64,000 nt of DNA from Myrica gale (GCA_963930655.1 OZ005615.1:13162001-13226000); one strand, 5' to 3'; numbered from the stretch's first letter, positions 46,895 through 59,241 are shown. A program made the numbers and translations. Notes: generated by a model from the letters alone, not told the origin.

Positions 46895-48700
46895 ATCTCT
46901 TACTTGCACTCAATACCAATCAGACATTTACTTAACACCGATAGACTCTAAATGCTTCTTAAACACTTTATGAGTCAACGATTTAGTAAACACGTGCTAT
47001 TTTAGCCATCACTATATCACCCTAATTCACAATGTCACGAATAAGATAAAATTTTCTTTCTATGTGCTTTGTCCTTTGATGAGCTCGAGGTTCCACCGCT
47101 TGTGCTATAGCACCATTGTTATCACAATAAATGGTGATCAGGGACTCAATCGAAGGAATAACTTCAAGCTCTTGTATGAATTTTCGTATCGATACAGCTT
47201 CCTTTGTAGATTTGCTAGCAACAACATATTCTGCCTCGGTGGTGGAGTCAGTTGTGGTGTTCTGTTTAAAACTTCTCCAACTCACTGCTCCTTTACCCAA
47301 TATAAACACAAATCCAGATGTAGATCTTCTATCATCAATATCTGATTGAAAATTTGAATCTGTGTATCCTTGGATAATTAGCATTTCCTCTCCACCACAC
47401 ATTAGAAAATAGTAGCTGATTCTTCTCAAGTATTTGAGAATATGCTTGACTGTTGTCCAGTGCTCAAGACCTGGGTCTGATTGATATCTACTCACAATGC
47501 TAATTGCATGACTGATATATGGTCTTATACAGAGCATTGCATACATGAGGCTTTATACAACTGATGCATAAAGAAACTTCCTCATCTTATCTCTCTCTTC
47601 CTGTGTCTTAGGAGACATTTTCTTGGAGAGATGTATGTTATGCCTAAAGGGTAAAAACCCTTTCTTGGCATCCTGCATGTTGTACCGCGCCAATATCTTG
47701 TCAATGTAGTGGGTTTGTGAAAGCCCTAAAATCCTTTTGTCTCGTTTCTAAACACTTTGATCTTGAGAATGTAGGATGCTTCCCCGATGTCTTTTATTGA
47801 AAAATGGTTCGCTAACCATACTTTCACTGATGACATTGCACCGATGTCATTCCCCATGAATAGAGTATCATCAACATAAAGAACAAGGAATATTACTGAA
47901 CTCTCACTAATCCTCTTGTAAACTCAAGATTTATCTATGTTTTGTGAGACCAAACGAGTTAATTATCTCATCAAAACGGATGTTCCAGCAACGTGATGCC
48001 TGTTTTAGTCCATAAATGGACTTGTTCAGTTTGCACATGTTAGATTTTTGTCCAGGAGAAAGGAAACCTTCAGGTTGTTCCATATAAATCTCTTCTTGGA
48101 TATACCCATTCAAAAATGTGGTTTTACATCCATATGCCAGATCTCATAATCATAATGGGCGGCGATTGATAACAGGATTCTAATGGACTTCATCATAGCT
48201 ACTGGTGAAAAAGTTTCCTCATAGTCAATACCATGTTTCTGAGTATAACCTTTCGCAACCAGTCTAACTTTAAAAGTCTCTACCTCTCCAGTAGGTCCTC
48301 GTTTTCTTTTGAATACTCATTTACAACCTATAGGCTTGATGTCTTCTGATTGATCAACAAGGGTCTAGACCTCATTGGAGTACATGGAGTCTATTTCTGA
48401 TTCCATCGCTATCTTCCAGTGTGTTGCATCATTGTCACTGACAGCCTCTTGGTAAGCATATAGATCATCATCCAACCCCTCCGATTGCATTTGATAAATC
48501 TTATTTATCATGACATATCTAACTGGAGATTCACATATTCTTTTACTGCATCGAGGCTCTTGAGTTCTGAACTCTTCAGACTCATCAGTGGGTTCAGTTA
48601 TATCCCTTTCATCATCAATCTTATCTGCCATAGTTTTTGGTTCAGTTGACTGTTCGTCAAGAACAATCTTGCTTTTCTCATCCATCACTTAGGTTGTACT
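46895..48700 (-). pseudogene. copia reverse transcriptase and RNase H, broken
   Basis: The RNase H frame 47,546-47,022 keeps YTDSNFQSD, STTEAEY and HIERKFYLIRDIV, so the acidic active-site residues look present. RT sequence lies at 48,360-47,560 with frame changes: [19 protein letters not shown] near 48,240 and the catalytic YVDD near 47,870 are legible. A stop interrupts at about 48,320 where the family has CKWVFK. The linker frame 48,688-48,365 precedes it. Confidence 0.88.
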
Positions 48701-49604
48701 CATCCTCTAAGAATATCGCATTCCTACTGACAATTACCTTTTTATCCTTTTGGTTATAAAAATAATAACCAGTTGATCTTTTGGGGTAACCCACAAACAA
48801 ACATTTTTCAATCCTTGATTCTTGCTTCTCCACGTCAAACTTTTTAAAGTGAGCTGAGCAACCTCATACTCTCAAGTGTTTTAGACTTGGCTTTTTGCCA
48901 GTCCATAACTCATATGGAGTATTAGGAACAGACTTAATGAGTATCCTGTTTAAAATATAAACAGGTGTCTCTAAGGCATAACCCCAAAAATAAACAGGTA
49001 ATTGTGACATGCTCATCATTGACCGAACCTTATCTAATAGTGTTAGGTTTATTCTTTCTGCAACACCATTATGTTGTGGCATAGTAGGGGGAGTCAAGTG
49101 AGATATGATGCATTTTTCTCTGAGATGAGTTTGAAAATCTCTTGAGAGATATTCGTCTCCCCTATCAGATCGAAGTATCTTAATTCTCCTTTCCAGTTGA
49201 TTCTCAACTTCACTCTGAAAATCTTTAAACTTTTGAAAGGATTTAGACTTGTGTCTCATCAGGTATAGATAACCATACCTGGAATAACCATCAATGAAAG
49301 TGATGAAGTTGAGAACCCTCCTCTAGCTATGTGGTTAAAAGTACCACATACATCAGTATGAACTAACTCTAACAACTATGTGGCTCTAGTTCCTTTTCCT
49401 TTAAAAGGATTTTGGTCATCTTTCCCTGCAAGCAAGACTTGCAATTTGGGTATGACTTAACCTTCAAAAAATCTAATGACTCATCCCTCACTAATTTGTT
49501 GATCCTATCCACATTAACATGATCAAGTCTTAGACGCCACAAGAAAGTGGGATTTACATACATATTCCTTTTGAGAGTTTGCACACTAGTAGCTGCATCA
49601 TTCT
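48701..49604 (-). pseudogene. copia integrase, broken
   Basis: The frame 49,584-49,369 is the pre-integrase zinc-binding region (LRLDHVNVDRINKLVRD, CKSCLQGKMTK), with the usual first histidine replaced by arginine (LWRLRL for LWHLRL). The core frame 49,259-48,864 keeps [10 protein letters not shown] and the glutamate of [13 protein letters not shown]. The first catalytic aspartate lies in the disrupted gap 49,260-49,370. FVGYPKRSTGYYFYN near 48,790 marks the tail. Confidence 0.85.
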
Positions 49605-50840
49605 CTATATATTCACAAAGTCTACAATATTCTCCAAAATATAAAGACCACCCATAATAATACCAGAAGCAACAAACTGATTTTGAAACTTAATAACAAG
49701 TTTAGTACTAAAGACAAGAAAATATCCAGATATTCCAAGTTTTGAAACAGAAATTAAGTTTTTACGACATTCTGGTACATATAGACAATCTTCCAAAAGT
49801 AAAATTTTGTTCCGTTGTAGACTTAGGTAAAAAGTTACTATGGCAGTCGTCCCTATCTTTAGGATGACTTCCTCTTCATCTAGTCTCCTGGTTTCTTTAA
49901 ACCCCTTCAACATATTGCACATATGAGACGTTGTGCCTGAATCGACACACCATGAATTTAATGGACAATATACTAAATTCATTTCAATGACAAACATACC
50001 TTCAGCGTGTTTCATTTGCTTCAAAGAAGCAAGAAACACGCGGCAATTCCTTTTCCAATGACCTGGCTTGCCACAGTGGAAATAATTTCCCTTAGCCTTC
50101 TTATCTGGCTCGCTCTTGCCCTCATTTTCCTTTGAGCTAGGCTGAGACCTTTTCTTTTTCTTAAATTTCTTCCCTTTGGGTTTGAATCTCAAGGGATAAC
50201 TGCCTTTTGATTTGTCCATTATCATCAGAGAACCTTTCTCCTTTTTTATAAGTTCTTCAGTTGCTTGCAACATATTGAGCAGTTGCGACAAAGTCACAAG
50301 CATCTTTTTTATATTATAGTTTAATACAAACTGATTGAACGATTCAGGCAGAGATGCCAATACCACTCCAACCTTGGTCTCGTTGTCGATTTTTGCACCT
50401 AATGTCTCCAATTTTGTGATGAAAGATATCCTCTTCAGGACATGCTCCCGAACTAGAGCATCTTCAACCATTTTGGTGGTCATCAGCAGTTTCATCACCT
50501 GCTGGCGTGCATAACGACTTTGCTCTCCGAATAACTCCTGGAGATATACAAGTATCTCCTTTGTTGTCGCTATGCTCTCACATTGCTTTTGTAACATGTT
50601 AGACATAGACATCAATATATAGCAGCGAGCTAGTTCATCTGCCTCATGTCACTTTTCAAAAACAACTATTTGTTCTTATGTAGCATCAGCCAAGGCAAGT
50701 TGAGGGGTCTCATCTCTGAGGACATGAACTATTTTATCCAGAGTGAGTACTATAATAAGATTTCTTTTCCAATCAAGGAAGTTTGACCCAGTCAGTTTGT
50801 TATCATCTAGGATTTCTAGATAATGGGTTAGACATCATGA
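49605..50840 (-). pseudogene. copia gag and protease, broken at the N-terminus
   Basis: The open frame 50,615-49,605 (336 codons) includes gag (LFGEQSRYARQQVMKLLMTT), a zinc knuckle and the protease active site DSGTTSH. The knuckle reads YFHCGKPGHWKRNC, so its first cysteine is tyrosine and zinc binding is probably impaired. The gag start lies further upstream (LTGSNFLDWKRNLIIVL near 50,790) but is cut by stops near 50,690 and 50,640. Nucleocapsid and protease functions are family knowledge. Confidence 0.88.
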
Positions 50841-52353
50841 ATCTGCAAAAATATAAGAAAGAAGATTCACAAGTATATTAACAATCAATTAGCATAGGGA
50901 TTTTAATAGTTAATGGTACCTCCCACTGAATCACAACAACCAAACGAAAAAGCAGAATATAACATTTATATTCAATGTTTTCAGTGGGTATCAAGAACTT
51001 TCAACTTATGTGCACATAATCCTGTTTTAGTAATCATTGCACAACTTATAAAAGCAAATAGAATACACTTATCAAGATCACATCATATGTTGTATATCAT
51101 ACATATAACAAGTTCATGATTCTTGATATTCCTTTTGGCCACCAACATAAACACCATCTTCATTATTTTAGTAGACGCGTTTATTTGTTTAAGTGCAACC
51201 ATCGTACAAATAACATGTAATTTTGTAATGGGTCGCCATTGCTATTTTAGTCAACACTCCCACCACTCATACACGCTCACTTATCTTCACAAGAAGTATA
51301 TATGATAAATTATAAAATCAACAATTTACCGTGACTATTTTAGTTTTAACGAATCGTTAATCAAATAAAATTCCCAAATACCAACAATGGAAGAGCATGT
51401 GATTTAATTTTCTTGTAAAATAATCTCATTTAACACTTATATTAAATCTATAAAAAATTAGGTTTTTTGGACGGGTCATGGTCCAGGTCAAACCTGGACC
51501 GGGGCTGGGCTATGGGCCCGGGTCAACCAGTGGCCCAAGCCCCACACGGGCTGCCATGGCCAGGATCTAATCCGTCCATGGGCTGGCCCAACAGGGTCCA
51601 AACTGTGCGCTTCACCTCTCCTATTTCCCTTTTTTATTGGACCCACCCAAATGTTGGGCTGGGTCTGCTGGCCCTTGGGCCCGGTAGGGCAACTGTTTCC
51701 CTGCCCGAGGCCCAATCGCAGGACCTAGGGCATATTATGCCCTGGGCGCCGTTTGTCTCCAAGGGCAGGGGCTGCGCCCTGCCACCCTCAGGCCTTAGGT
51801 GGCCGTGGGAGGCGCCGCTGCTAGCTTCGCCTGGGACCACCAGGCGTGGTCCTTGTCCAGCTGAGCCACCACCGGCGGTTGGTGGAGGCCAATTGGAGAG
51901 TAAGAATGCTATCTCTCTCTTTGTGATTTATTCTTATCGGGCACACGATTTTCAACAAAATCACGACCCAAATTCATGTTGTTCATCAACCAAATCTCAT
52001 TCAAGAACAACAAATGAACATGAAACAAACATATCACTTCAGATTTAGTAAAACTCAACAAATCGAAAAAAATTGTCCAAATAGAATAAACAAAACAAAA
52101 CACGGACAAAGAACATAAAACGCTTTTCATGCTTTTTGTCTGATTCTCATCATTTTCGAGCACAAAACAACTCACAGACAAAGAACACAAAACGCGAATC
52201 ATAGACAAGGTACGAAAACAATTTCCTACCATTAGATCCGTAACCATTATTCAACAAATCAGTTGAATCACAAAGAACACGTGCGGGAAGTTAAAGAGAG
52301 AAGCACTAACTTGGAACTGTGATATTTCACAGATCTGACCCTTCGATACCACT
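50841..52353 (-). other. copia 5' leader region with GC-rich block
   Basis: Untranslated leader between gag and the 5' LTR. Most is AT-rich, but 51,465-51,900 is strikingly GC-rich, full of GGGCC/GGCCC words. It is bounded by AT-rich leader on both sides, and I see no target duplication. Confidence 0.6.
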
Positions 52354-53519
52354 TGTTGGAACGCGAGATCGCAACGGAAAGGATCGTTGAATCAAAAACA
52401 GTTGTCTCCTTTAGATCCACGCACACAGGTTTGAGAGAGAATTTAGAGAGAGAAATTTTGTAGAGAGAAAATCTAACCGTGAAAACTGAATTCTTTTTTT
52501 TTCTCAAATGATTTTTAAGCTATTTATAATGATTGACTCAGAACTCAATTGTGCTATAGCGTGAGATCTTTAGGGACCTCAAATCTCGGCCGTAGGATCG
52601 TCATGAAAAACTCTTTTTCATCAAACCTCATTATGTTCTGTAATCCAAATGTATGAGCTTCTACAAATTGTGATAATGTTCATTAACATATCACAATTGA
52701 CTCCCGAGATACTGAGATTGTTTTTGTGAAATTCATTTTGCTAACAATTATATGCTTATTTATCCTTCCAACATACTATATTCCACATGAGCTAATATGA
52801 CTTTAATAATATCACCTATTAAGTACCTAGCTCAAATAATTCTTAATTCTCAGTCTGTACCTAGTTGGACTTCCAAAACTTTCCAAAATCATTTTCGCAA
52901 AATCTCACTGCGCAACATTTTTATATGAGTCCAACAAGAGACTGGTGGATTCTATATTGCGCAATTATACAAATTCATTTACTATGCACAAGGCCCAACC
53001 TTATCTTAAATATTTGATCTACGAAGATCATGATCAAATGATTTAGTCAAAGCACAAGCACACAATAAGCAAACTTGCATTACTTTATCATGTCTAAGGA
53101 CGACATAACCTAATTGTGCTGAATAACATTCTCTACATCAATGATCGTTTCCAGAAGGTATTCATATTTGATTCGGTTCAGTGCATGTATTCTTACATTG
53201 CACCCACTCGTTTGCTTAAAGTCACCACCTCAATGACAAAGTTCATCATTCTATCATATAGATGCACAACGAGTGTAGACCTATTTGTAAATTACCATGT
53301 ATCTCGGTCTAGAACAAAGTAAGTCAACAAGGATTCGAAAATTCATACTCCCCGCCTTTGATTAATTAATCATTGGCTTGACTTTTCTACAATTTTGCTC
53401 AACAATATGACATCTTAATCCATTGCAAGTACCCAAAATAATATACAAATGATTAATTAACTATAATAATTATCTCATAACTATGCAAAAAGATTGGTTT
53501 TGAGGGCATACATCTAACA
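52354..53519 (-). repeat. copia 5' LTR (copy C)
   Basis: Complete LTR with ends TGTTAGATG...CCAACA on the minus strand, 1,166 bases. It lacks about 60 bases around 52,900 that copies A and B have (AAATATTTACTTAATATAT region). Confidence 0.92.
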
Positions 53520-53548
53520 CATTAAACATTAAACAACACAAACCTTTA

Positions 53549-54912
53549 GACCGTTCGGTAGCTGTTTTCAAAAATAGTTTTTCCTTTCCGCGCAGTTTTT
53601 TATGACCGATTGCACCCGCCTTTTGCAACTGATCACTGACAGTTTTTACTTCACCGAGGACTCAGTTGGCATTCCTAACTATGTACAATAATCCGATCAA
53701 GTTCCAATTATGGGCCACTTTATAGCAATGGTAAACGTGTCGTGGAACCTATTTAACTATAGTATATAATTAGAAGCATGGGCCACAGCAAAAACGAATC
53801 AAAGTAAAACGAAAGGACCAATAGAGGAAGAAGAGAATGATCCTACGATTGAGGTCATGGGTCAGAATGTCAGATGCTTCATTACCTAAATATAAGAAGA
53901 TGCCACATGGCTCGTGATAGGCTGCTACTGCCGCCCAACTTTATTTACACGAAGGGTTGTGGCGTTAAGTGACAGTGCAGTCATATTTTTGTGACAGTGT
54001 AGTCGTCCCAACCCTATTCATTATTCAATTTTGAAAAATTGAAAAGTAATCAATTCTTAGATTCAGCAATATTTTGGGTATACGACAATTGCATTTGAGA
54101 CAAATGAGAAACTTTGTAAATTGTTTCACAAAAGGTTGTGGCCTTGCACCCTGGTATATAATTCCGCCGAATAGCCCTAACCCTCTCCAGATGCCCAGCC
54201 CTCCTCCCTCAATGCCTCTCACTCTGCCTCTCCATCCCAGTATCCTCCTTTGTAACGCCGCCCGGATCTATCTCTCCCTATAAACAAAATTCTATTCAAG
54301 TCATCACGGGGACATAAATTTAATGGTCCTTTTATGGGTAAGAAAAGGAACTATATTACTGGTATGTTTAAGCCAAAAAATTTAGGTTTAATTATAAAAA
54401 ATTTATTACATATTTTTTTATTATTATAATATTTATTAAAAATTTTCTCTCTTTATTTTTTCACCGACTCTCATAACATATCTTTACTTTATAATATATT
54501 CCAAATTCCCATACTTAGAATTTTCACCCTTATACGACAAAAAGCACGAAAAAGAAAACAGATTGCACACCCATTGAAAATCCACATGTCCGAAAGAAAG
54601 GAAAGTCGAGAAATTTCTGAAATGTCCTTTTTATGTTAGTCGCATGGCAGTTTCTTTTGTCACGTGGACTCTGACACCGCAACAAAGTCTTCGATTTGGA
54701 CATTAGTTGCACTTTGACGGCACGTTTCCCATTAATATAAAGTGGTCCATAGTTGGAACTTGATCGGATTACTGTACATAATTAGCAATGCCAACTGAGT
54801 CCTCAGTGAAGTTAAAACTGTCAGTGATTAGCTGCAAAAGGCGGGCGCAATCGGTCATAAAAAATTGTGCGGAAAGGGAAAACAGTTTTTGAAAACAGCT
54901 ACCGAACAGACT
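53549..54912. mobile_element. long-TIR (Mutator-like) non-autonomous element
   Basis: The first about 180 bases (from GACCGTTCGGTAGCTG) and the last about 175 (reversed GTCTGTTCGGTAGCTG) are reverse complements at roughly 90 percent. They share CCTTTCCG, ATGACCGATTG, CGCCTTTTGCA, CACTGACAGTTTT and GAGGACTCAGTTGGCA. Such long terminal inverted repeats suggest a Mutator-like element. No transposase is present. Inside is a promoter/leader-like stretch (54,140-54,290) and a nested MITE. No convincing 9-bp target duplication was found. Confidence 0.75.
54360..54532 (-). mobile_element. MITE of the 8,039 family, nested
   Basis: Starts GGTATGTTTAAGCC on the plus strand and ends TTAGAATTTTCACCC. The interior matches the repeat at 8,039-8,358 in reverse (TTTACTTTATAATAT, TTTTTCACC). 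It lies inside the long-TIR element. Confidence 0.7.
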
Positions 54913-57046
54913 CCTTATCCTCCAATCTCCAACAAAAACCACAAAACCAACAACAGATAACAGTTCCCCTCCATCTCCAATAAACTCCACATAACCAACA
55001 ACAAGTAATAGTTAGCCCTGCCCTTCGCCTTCCAAAAAAACCACAAACTCCAATCTCCAACAAAAACCAACAAACAATAATAATAGTAATTGATATTCAA
55101 GAATCAAAATACCACTGACCTGTGAAAGAGCAATTATTTATCAGCAAGTCACCATCAACCCTCAATTAGGAACAACAAGCAAATCTGAAAATGTATTCGA
55201 ATCAGTTTCTAAGTTTCAAAAAATGCACACAAAATATCATATGCAGTTAACTTCCACAATACTATATAAAAAACTGTACTGTTATCTACAGACTACTTTC
55301 TTGAAGGACTAAGAAATTTACTTATTTACAATACCAACCAAATAGAAAGTAGTAAATGAGGGGAAGTGAATGGATTAACGAGTAAGCTAAAATGGCAAAC
55401 AGTTCTTATATAATGAGAGACCCTAGCCCTACCCTATACCTGGTAAGAGGGTAGCTCAAAATAGACTTACGAGACACTAAATGAATAGAGTTAAAATATC
55501 GAAAATTAAGGACTAAAAACATTAATGGAGCAAGACACCAATGAAGCACCAACTAATCAAACAATTAAAGTATATATATATTATTAGTAAAACAGAACAC
55601 AAATGAAACAGAGTATTTCACAAGCATTTTCTGCACTATAACTCTTCAATTCCATAAATGAAGTATTTACATTTGCATAAATTGATTTATCTCCCAACTT
55701 GAAATCTAGTTTCAATTCAACACCCCCCATTTCAAGAACTCTCTACCAAAAGCACTATGTTGAAAGATACAACACTAACTAAAATTGTAAACACCCTTTC
55801 AAGTTCCTTTGGAAAAAAAAACAGTAACCAACCTCTAAGTTCGGCAAAGGCTCATAAGATCTCTTCTCTCTTGTGTCAAACACTGTAATGCCTGTGATTC
55901 TCTGAACTCCAGGTTTAGTAGCAATGAGGTTCTGCGTTAGCAAAGGCGGCTTGAAGGAATTTCTAAGAGAAAAAATAACTAATGGAGTAGCAAGCTATTC
56001 AGTCTCTGTGTGTTGTGTTCTAAGCCTCAATATTCTGGACTTCACACAATCAAAATTTCAGTAGCACCACTACAACCAAAGATCCGCATAGCAAAGGAAA
56101 TGCTCAAAGTCTCAGAGCACGTTATGACAGAGTCAACTTTGCTATTTCAAATTACAATCGACACCAAGAACTGTGAAAGAAATATTAAAACTGCAACAAT
56201 ATAAAAGCATATCTACAAAATAAAGCAAGTCTCTTCCAAGTCATCTATTCGATTATGCAAGTCTCAAACAAGACAAACGGTGCAGAAGACCACTCAAAAA
56301 TCAATACTTAACTAACATATACTTAAACATAAGTGTAAGGCAAGAGCACAAAGTCCCAAACCCAACCCCAAACCAAAACCATTATCAAGAAGATATTCAA
56401 TACCGTGGCAGTAATGTCAGTAACAACCAGCCCTTCTTTTTCCTAAACCAGTTAAAATAAGTTTCATCCGCTTAGCTCTTCTTATGGGTATTAGGCAAAT
56501 CACCCGAATCCTCAATTTTCACAGAACTCAATTTCAATTTTAATTAAAAAGCCCTAAATCCAAATCACAAATCACAATCCTCATCACAAATCACAGATTC
56601 ACAATCAACAATTGCTTAATGATAAAAATTTCAATCACAGATTCATCACAATCAATTTTAAAAATTACAATTAAAATCTTCATCACAGATACATTATTCA
56701 CTGAGGCTGAGCTGAGAGAGAGGGATACCTGGAGGCTGGACGAGCACGGAGCACCGGAGGAAGCGGCAGTCGACGGTGGCCGGTGGGCACTGCCGCACTG
56801 GGCGATGAGACTTGAGAGAGAGAAAAATAGGGAGACCGGCGTGGAGGAGCTGTGAGGTGAGGGAGTGAGCTGAGAGAAAGAGGGAGTGAAAGGAGAGGGG
56901 ATAATCAACGGCCCGACGATGAGGAGATGAGAGAAAGAGGCGGAGATGGGAGGTCATGCCCTTGGGCTACTGGCGTTCTACGGAGGCAGAATGAGGAGGA
57001 GAGAGGGACGAAATCAAGGTCACGGACACGGTCACGGTCACGGAGG
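54913..57046. other. TE-internal or gene-fragment sequence
   Basis: AT-rich sequence, with a GA-rich leader-like block at 56,690-57,000 whose minus strand ends in a possible donor near 56,730 (CCTCCAG then GTATCC). One open minus-strand stretch near 55,960-55,834 reads NSFKPPLLTQNLIATKPGVQ onward and stops at a possible donor. It has exon character but I cannot name it. The context (inside the presumed CACTA) suggests transposon or captured sequence. Confidence 0.35.
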
Positions 57047-57051
57047 CTTGC

Positions 57052-57948
57052 TGATGTGAACCCCGTTATCCCGTAACGAGACCCCACAACTATAGGGAAC
57101 CCAAGATCGTTTCTAGCACGGATTCGAATGGAACCTCGACCCGTTGCTTAGGAAATAAAGAACCTTGGTATGGTGAAGACGCCACAAACGGGATGGAAAT
57201 CCGTTTGATAAGTCGAGTTGAACGCCACGAGAAAAATCCCGATAAGTTCGAGAAGTTCGTCAAAGAACCAAAGAGAATTAAACCTCACAAAACCGTGTGT
57301 ATTGAATCAATGTCGAAATACAACTTATGCCTCTATATATAGGCTAAACCAATACACGAAAAAACCCTAAAGGAAACACTCCTAAACATGGAAATAAAGT
57401 GGCGCCTAAACCTAGTTCAAAAGGAAACTAAATAACACCTAAACCAGCTGCTGCAATTAAGGAAAGAATCCTTTCTGGCCTAACACAACCCTTGGACGGC
57501 TAACATAGAATTCTAATTATGGAATGTGATAATTACTCGACCAAAATAATAAACTAACCTAAGAAAGACATCTTGGCCGAACTAAACCCCCACATGGCCG
57601 AACTAAACCCTAATTGCCTTAAATAAAACACTCTTCAAATGGAAATAGGGTGCTGGCCGACCATCATGTCAAAAGACCATGAATGGAAATGATTTGGAGC
57701 TTAAAATAGCCATGCAATCTGCATCTTCTAGAATAGTCCCATATTTGTCTCTTGGCCGGATCCTTCTAGAGTGTGCATCATCTTGAATGGACCGTGCATC
57801 ATCTTGAATGGGCCTCCACGAATGGGCTTGGGCCCATATCTCTTTACTGAGTTCAACGAGTGCGTCTTTGAACTCCTTGTCTCGGGCTCTCGTCTCTAGC
57901 TGTACGGGATGAAATACTTCAGTCAGAGTCTTGCTCGGATTCTCATCA
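57052..57948 (-). repeat. gypsy 3' LTR
   Basis: Begins TGATGTGAACCCCG and ends TTCTCATCA on the plus strand, next to the polypurine tract. Same length as its partner. Confidence 0.96.
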
Positions 57949-58691
57949 TTCCCCTCTTCTTGAAAAGGATTTGTCCTCAAATCTTCACCTACATCACAAG
58001 GACGGAGATCAGAAATCTGAAAACTAGCACTTGCATTTTCTTTACCTGATAACTCCAGCTTGTAAATGTTGTCTTTGATTTGCACAAAGACTTTGAAAGA
58101 ACCACCGCCCCTTGTAAGCACTTTGGGACGACTTGGCCATGTGTCTAAGACTTGCATCAGTGCATGCAACTCCGTTGCATAAATTGGGTATTTGAGAGTT
58201 GGTCCTCGTAGCTGCTCACTGAAATAATCCATTGGTTGTTCTTCTTGCCTACGGGCTGGGATTATGCTAATACCTGAAACACCACATGTAAAGTTGAACG
58301 TTTTATTCAGGTTAGGTAAAATTAATAAAGAAGCATCGGAGCACTCTTGTTTGATTAATGGCAGCGCCTTCGCTTGTTTTTCTTCCCATCGAAATCGAAC
58401 ATTCTTCTTGGTCACATCGGTGAGGATTATGGCGAATCGGGGAATAGGAGGCCTGTACTTTACCATTATTTTGTGGATGACTTGGTGATTATCGTTCGTT
58501 CTCCATGTCACATCCTTATACTTCTGCAAAAGAGAGACAATAAAACTAGGCATGGAAAGATCAATTTCATTAGTGTTTAAAACTGCCTTTTTGTAGAAAG
58601 GTACGATCGCAAGCTGGTTCGAAGGAGTGGCTTGCTGGATCTCGCTCACGTTTGCCTTGGAATTCTCTTTTCTCTCGGATTTTCTCTCCAT
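57669..58691 (-). pseudogene. gypsy pol tail, fused and duplicated
   Basis: A 340-codon frame that starts in the duplicated segment and ends within the 3' LTR. It joins an RT/RNase H remnant (RFRWEEKQAKALPLIKQE, MDYFSEQLRGPTLKYPIYA, lacking the YxDD region) to the integrase C-terminal tail (GGSFKVFVQIKDNIYKLEL, SFQISDLRPCDVGEDLRTNP). The stretches that would hold the catalytic residues of RT and integrase are absent. The start codon is just an internal methionine exposed by the duplication. Confidence 0.85.
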
Positions 58692-59241
58692 GGCCGAATC
58701 AGTGCATGCAACTCTGTTGCATAAATTGGGTATTTGAGAGTTGGTCCTCGTAACTGCTCACTGAAATAATCCATTGGTTGTTCTTCTTGCCTACGGGCTG
58801 GGATTATGCTAATACCTGAAACACCACATGTAAAGTTGAACGTTTTATTCAGGTTAGGTAAAATTAATAAAGAAGCATCGGAGCACTCTTGTTTGATTAA
58901 TGGCAGCGCATTCGCTTGTTTTTCTTCCCATCGAAATCGAACATTTTTCTTGGTCACATCGGTGAGGATTATGGCGAATCGGGGAATAGGAGGCCTGTAC
59001 TTTACCATTATTTTGTGGATGACTTGGTGATTATCGCTCGTTCTCCATGTCACATCCTTATACTCCTGCAAAAGAGAGACAATAAAACTAGGCATGGAAG
59101 GATCAATTTCATTAGTGTTTAAAACTGTCTTTTTGTAGAAAGGTACGATCGCAAGCTGGTTCGAAGGAGTGGCTTGCTGGATCTCGCTCACGTTTGCCTT
59201 GGAATTCTCTTTTCTCTCGGATTTTCTCTCCATGGCCGAAT
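58158..59241 (-). repeat. 542-bp tandem duplication in the gypsy pol remnant
   Basis: Units 58,158-58,699 and 58,700-59,241 each run from CAGTGCATGCAACT to CATGGCCGAAT and are nearly identical. As 542 is not a multiple of three, the duplication shifts the frame at the junction and ends the long gag-protease frame soon after it. Confidence 0.95.

Larger units (their letters stand above)
44163..53524 (-). mobile_element. Ty1/copia retrotransposon with three LTR copies
   Basis: The outer ends at 44,168 and 53,519 are flanked by the 5-bp duplication CATTA on both sides. On the minus strand the order is 5' LTR (53,519-52,354), leader, gag, protease, integrase, RT, RNase H, LTR (46,894-45,701), a leader remnant (45,700-45,373) and a further LTR (45,372-44,168). 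LTRs run TGTTAGATG...CCAACA. The primer site next to the 5' LTR (52,353-52,341) reads AGTGGTATCGAAG, like an initiator-Met tRNA site with changes. Coding sequence is broken by stops and frameshifts in gag, integrase and RT, so the element is not autonomous. Confidence 0.92.

Noticed and set aside
51467-52048. 193-codon plus-strand frame in the copia leader
   Set aside because: Caused by the GC-rich block; proline/glycine/tryptophan-rich, no family, and antisense to the element.
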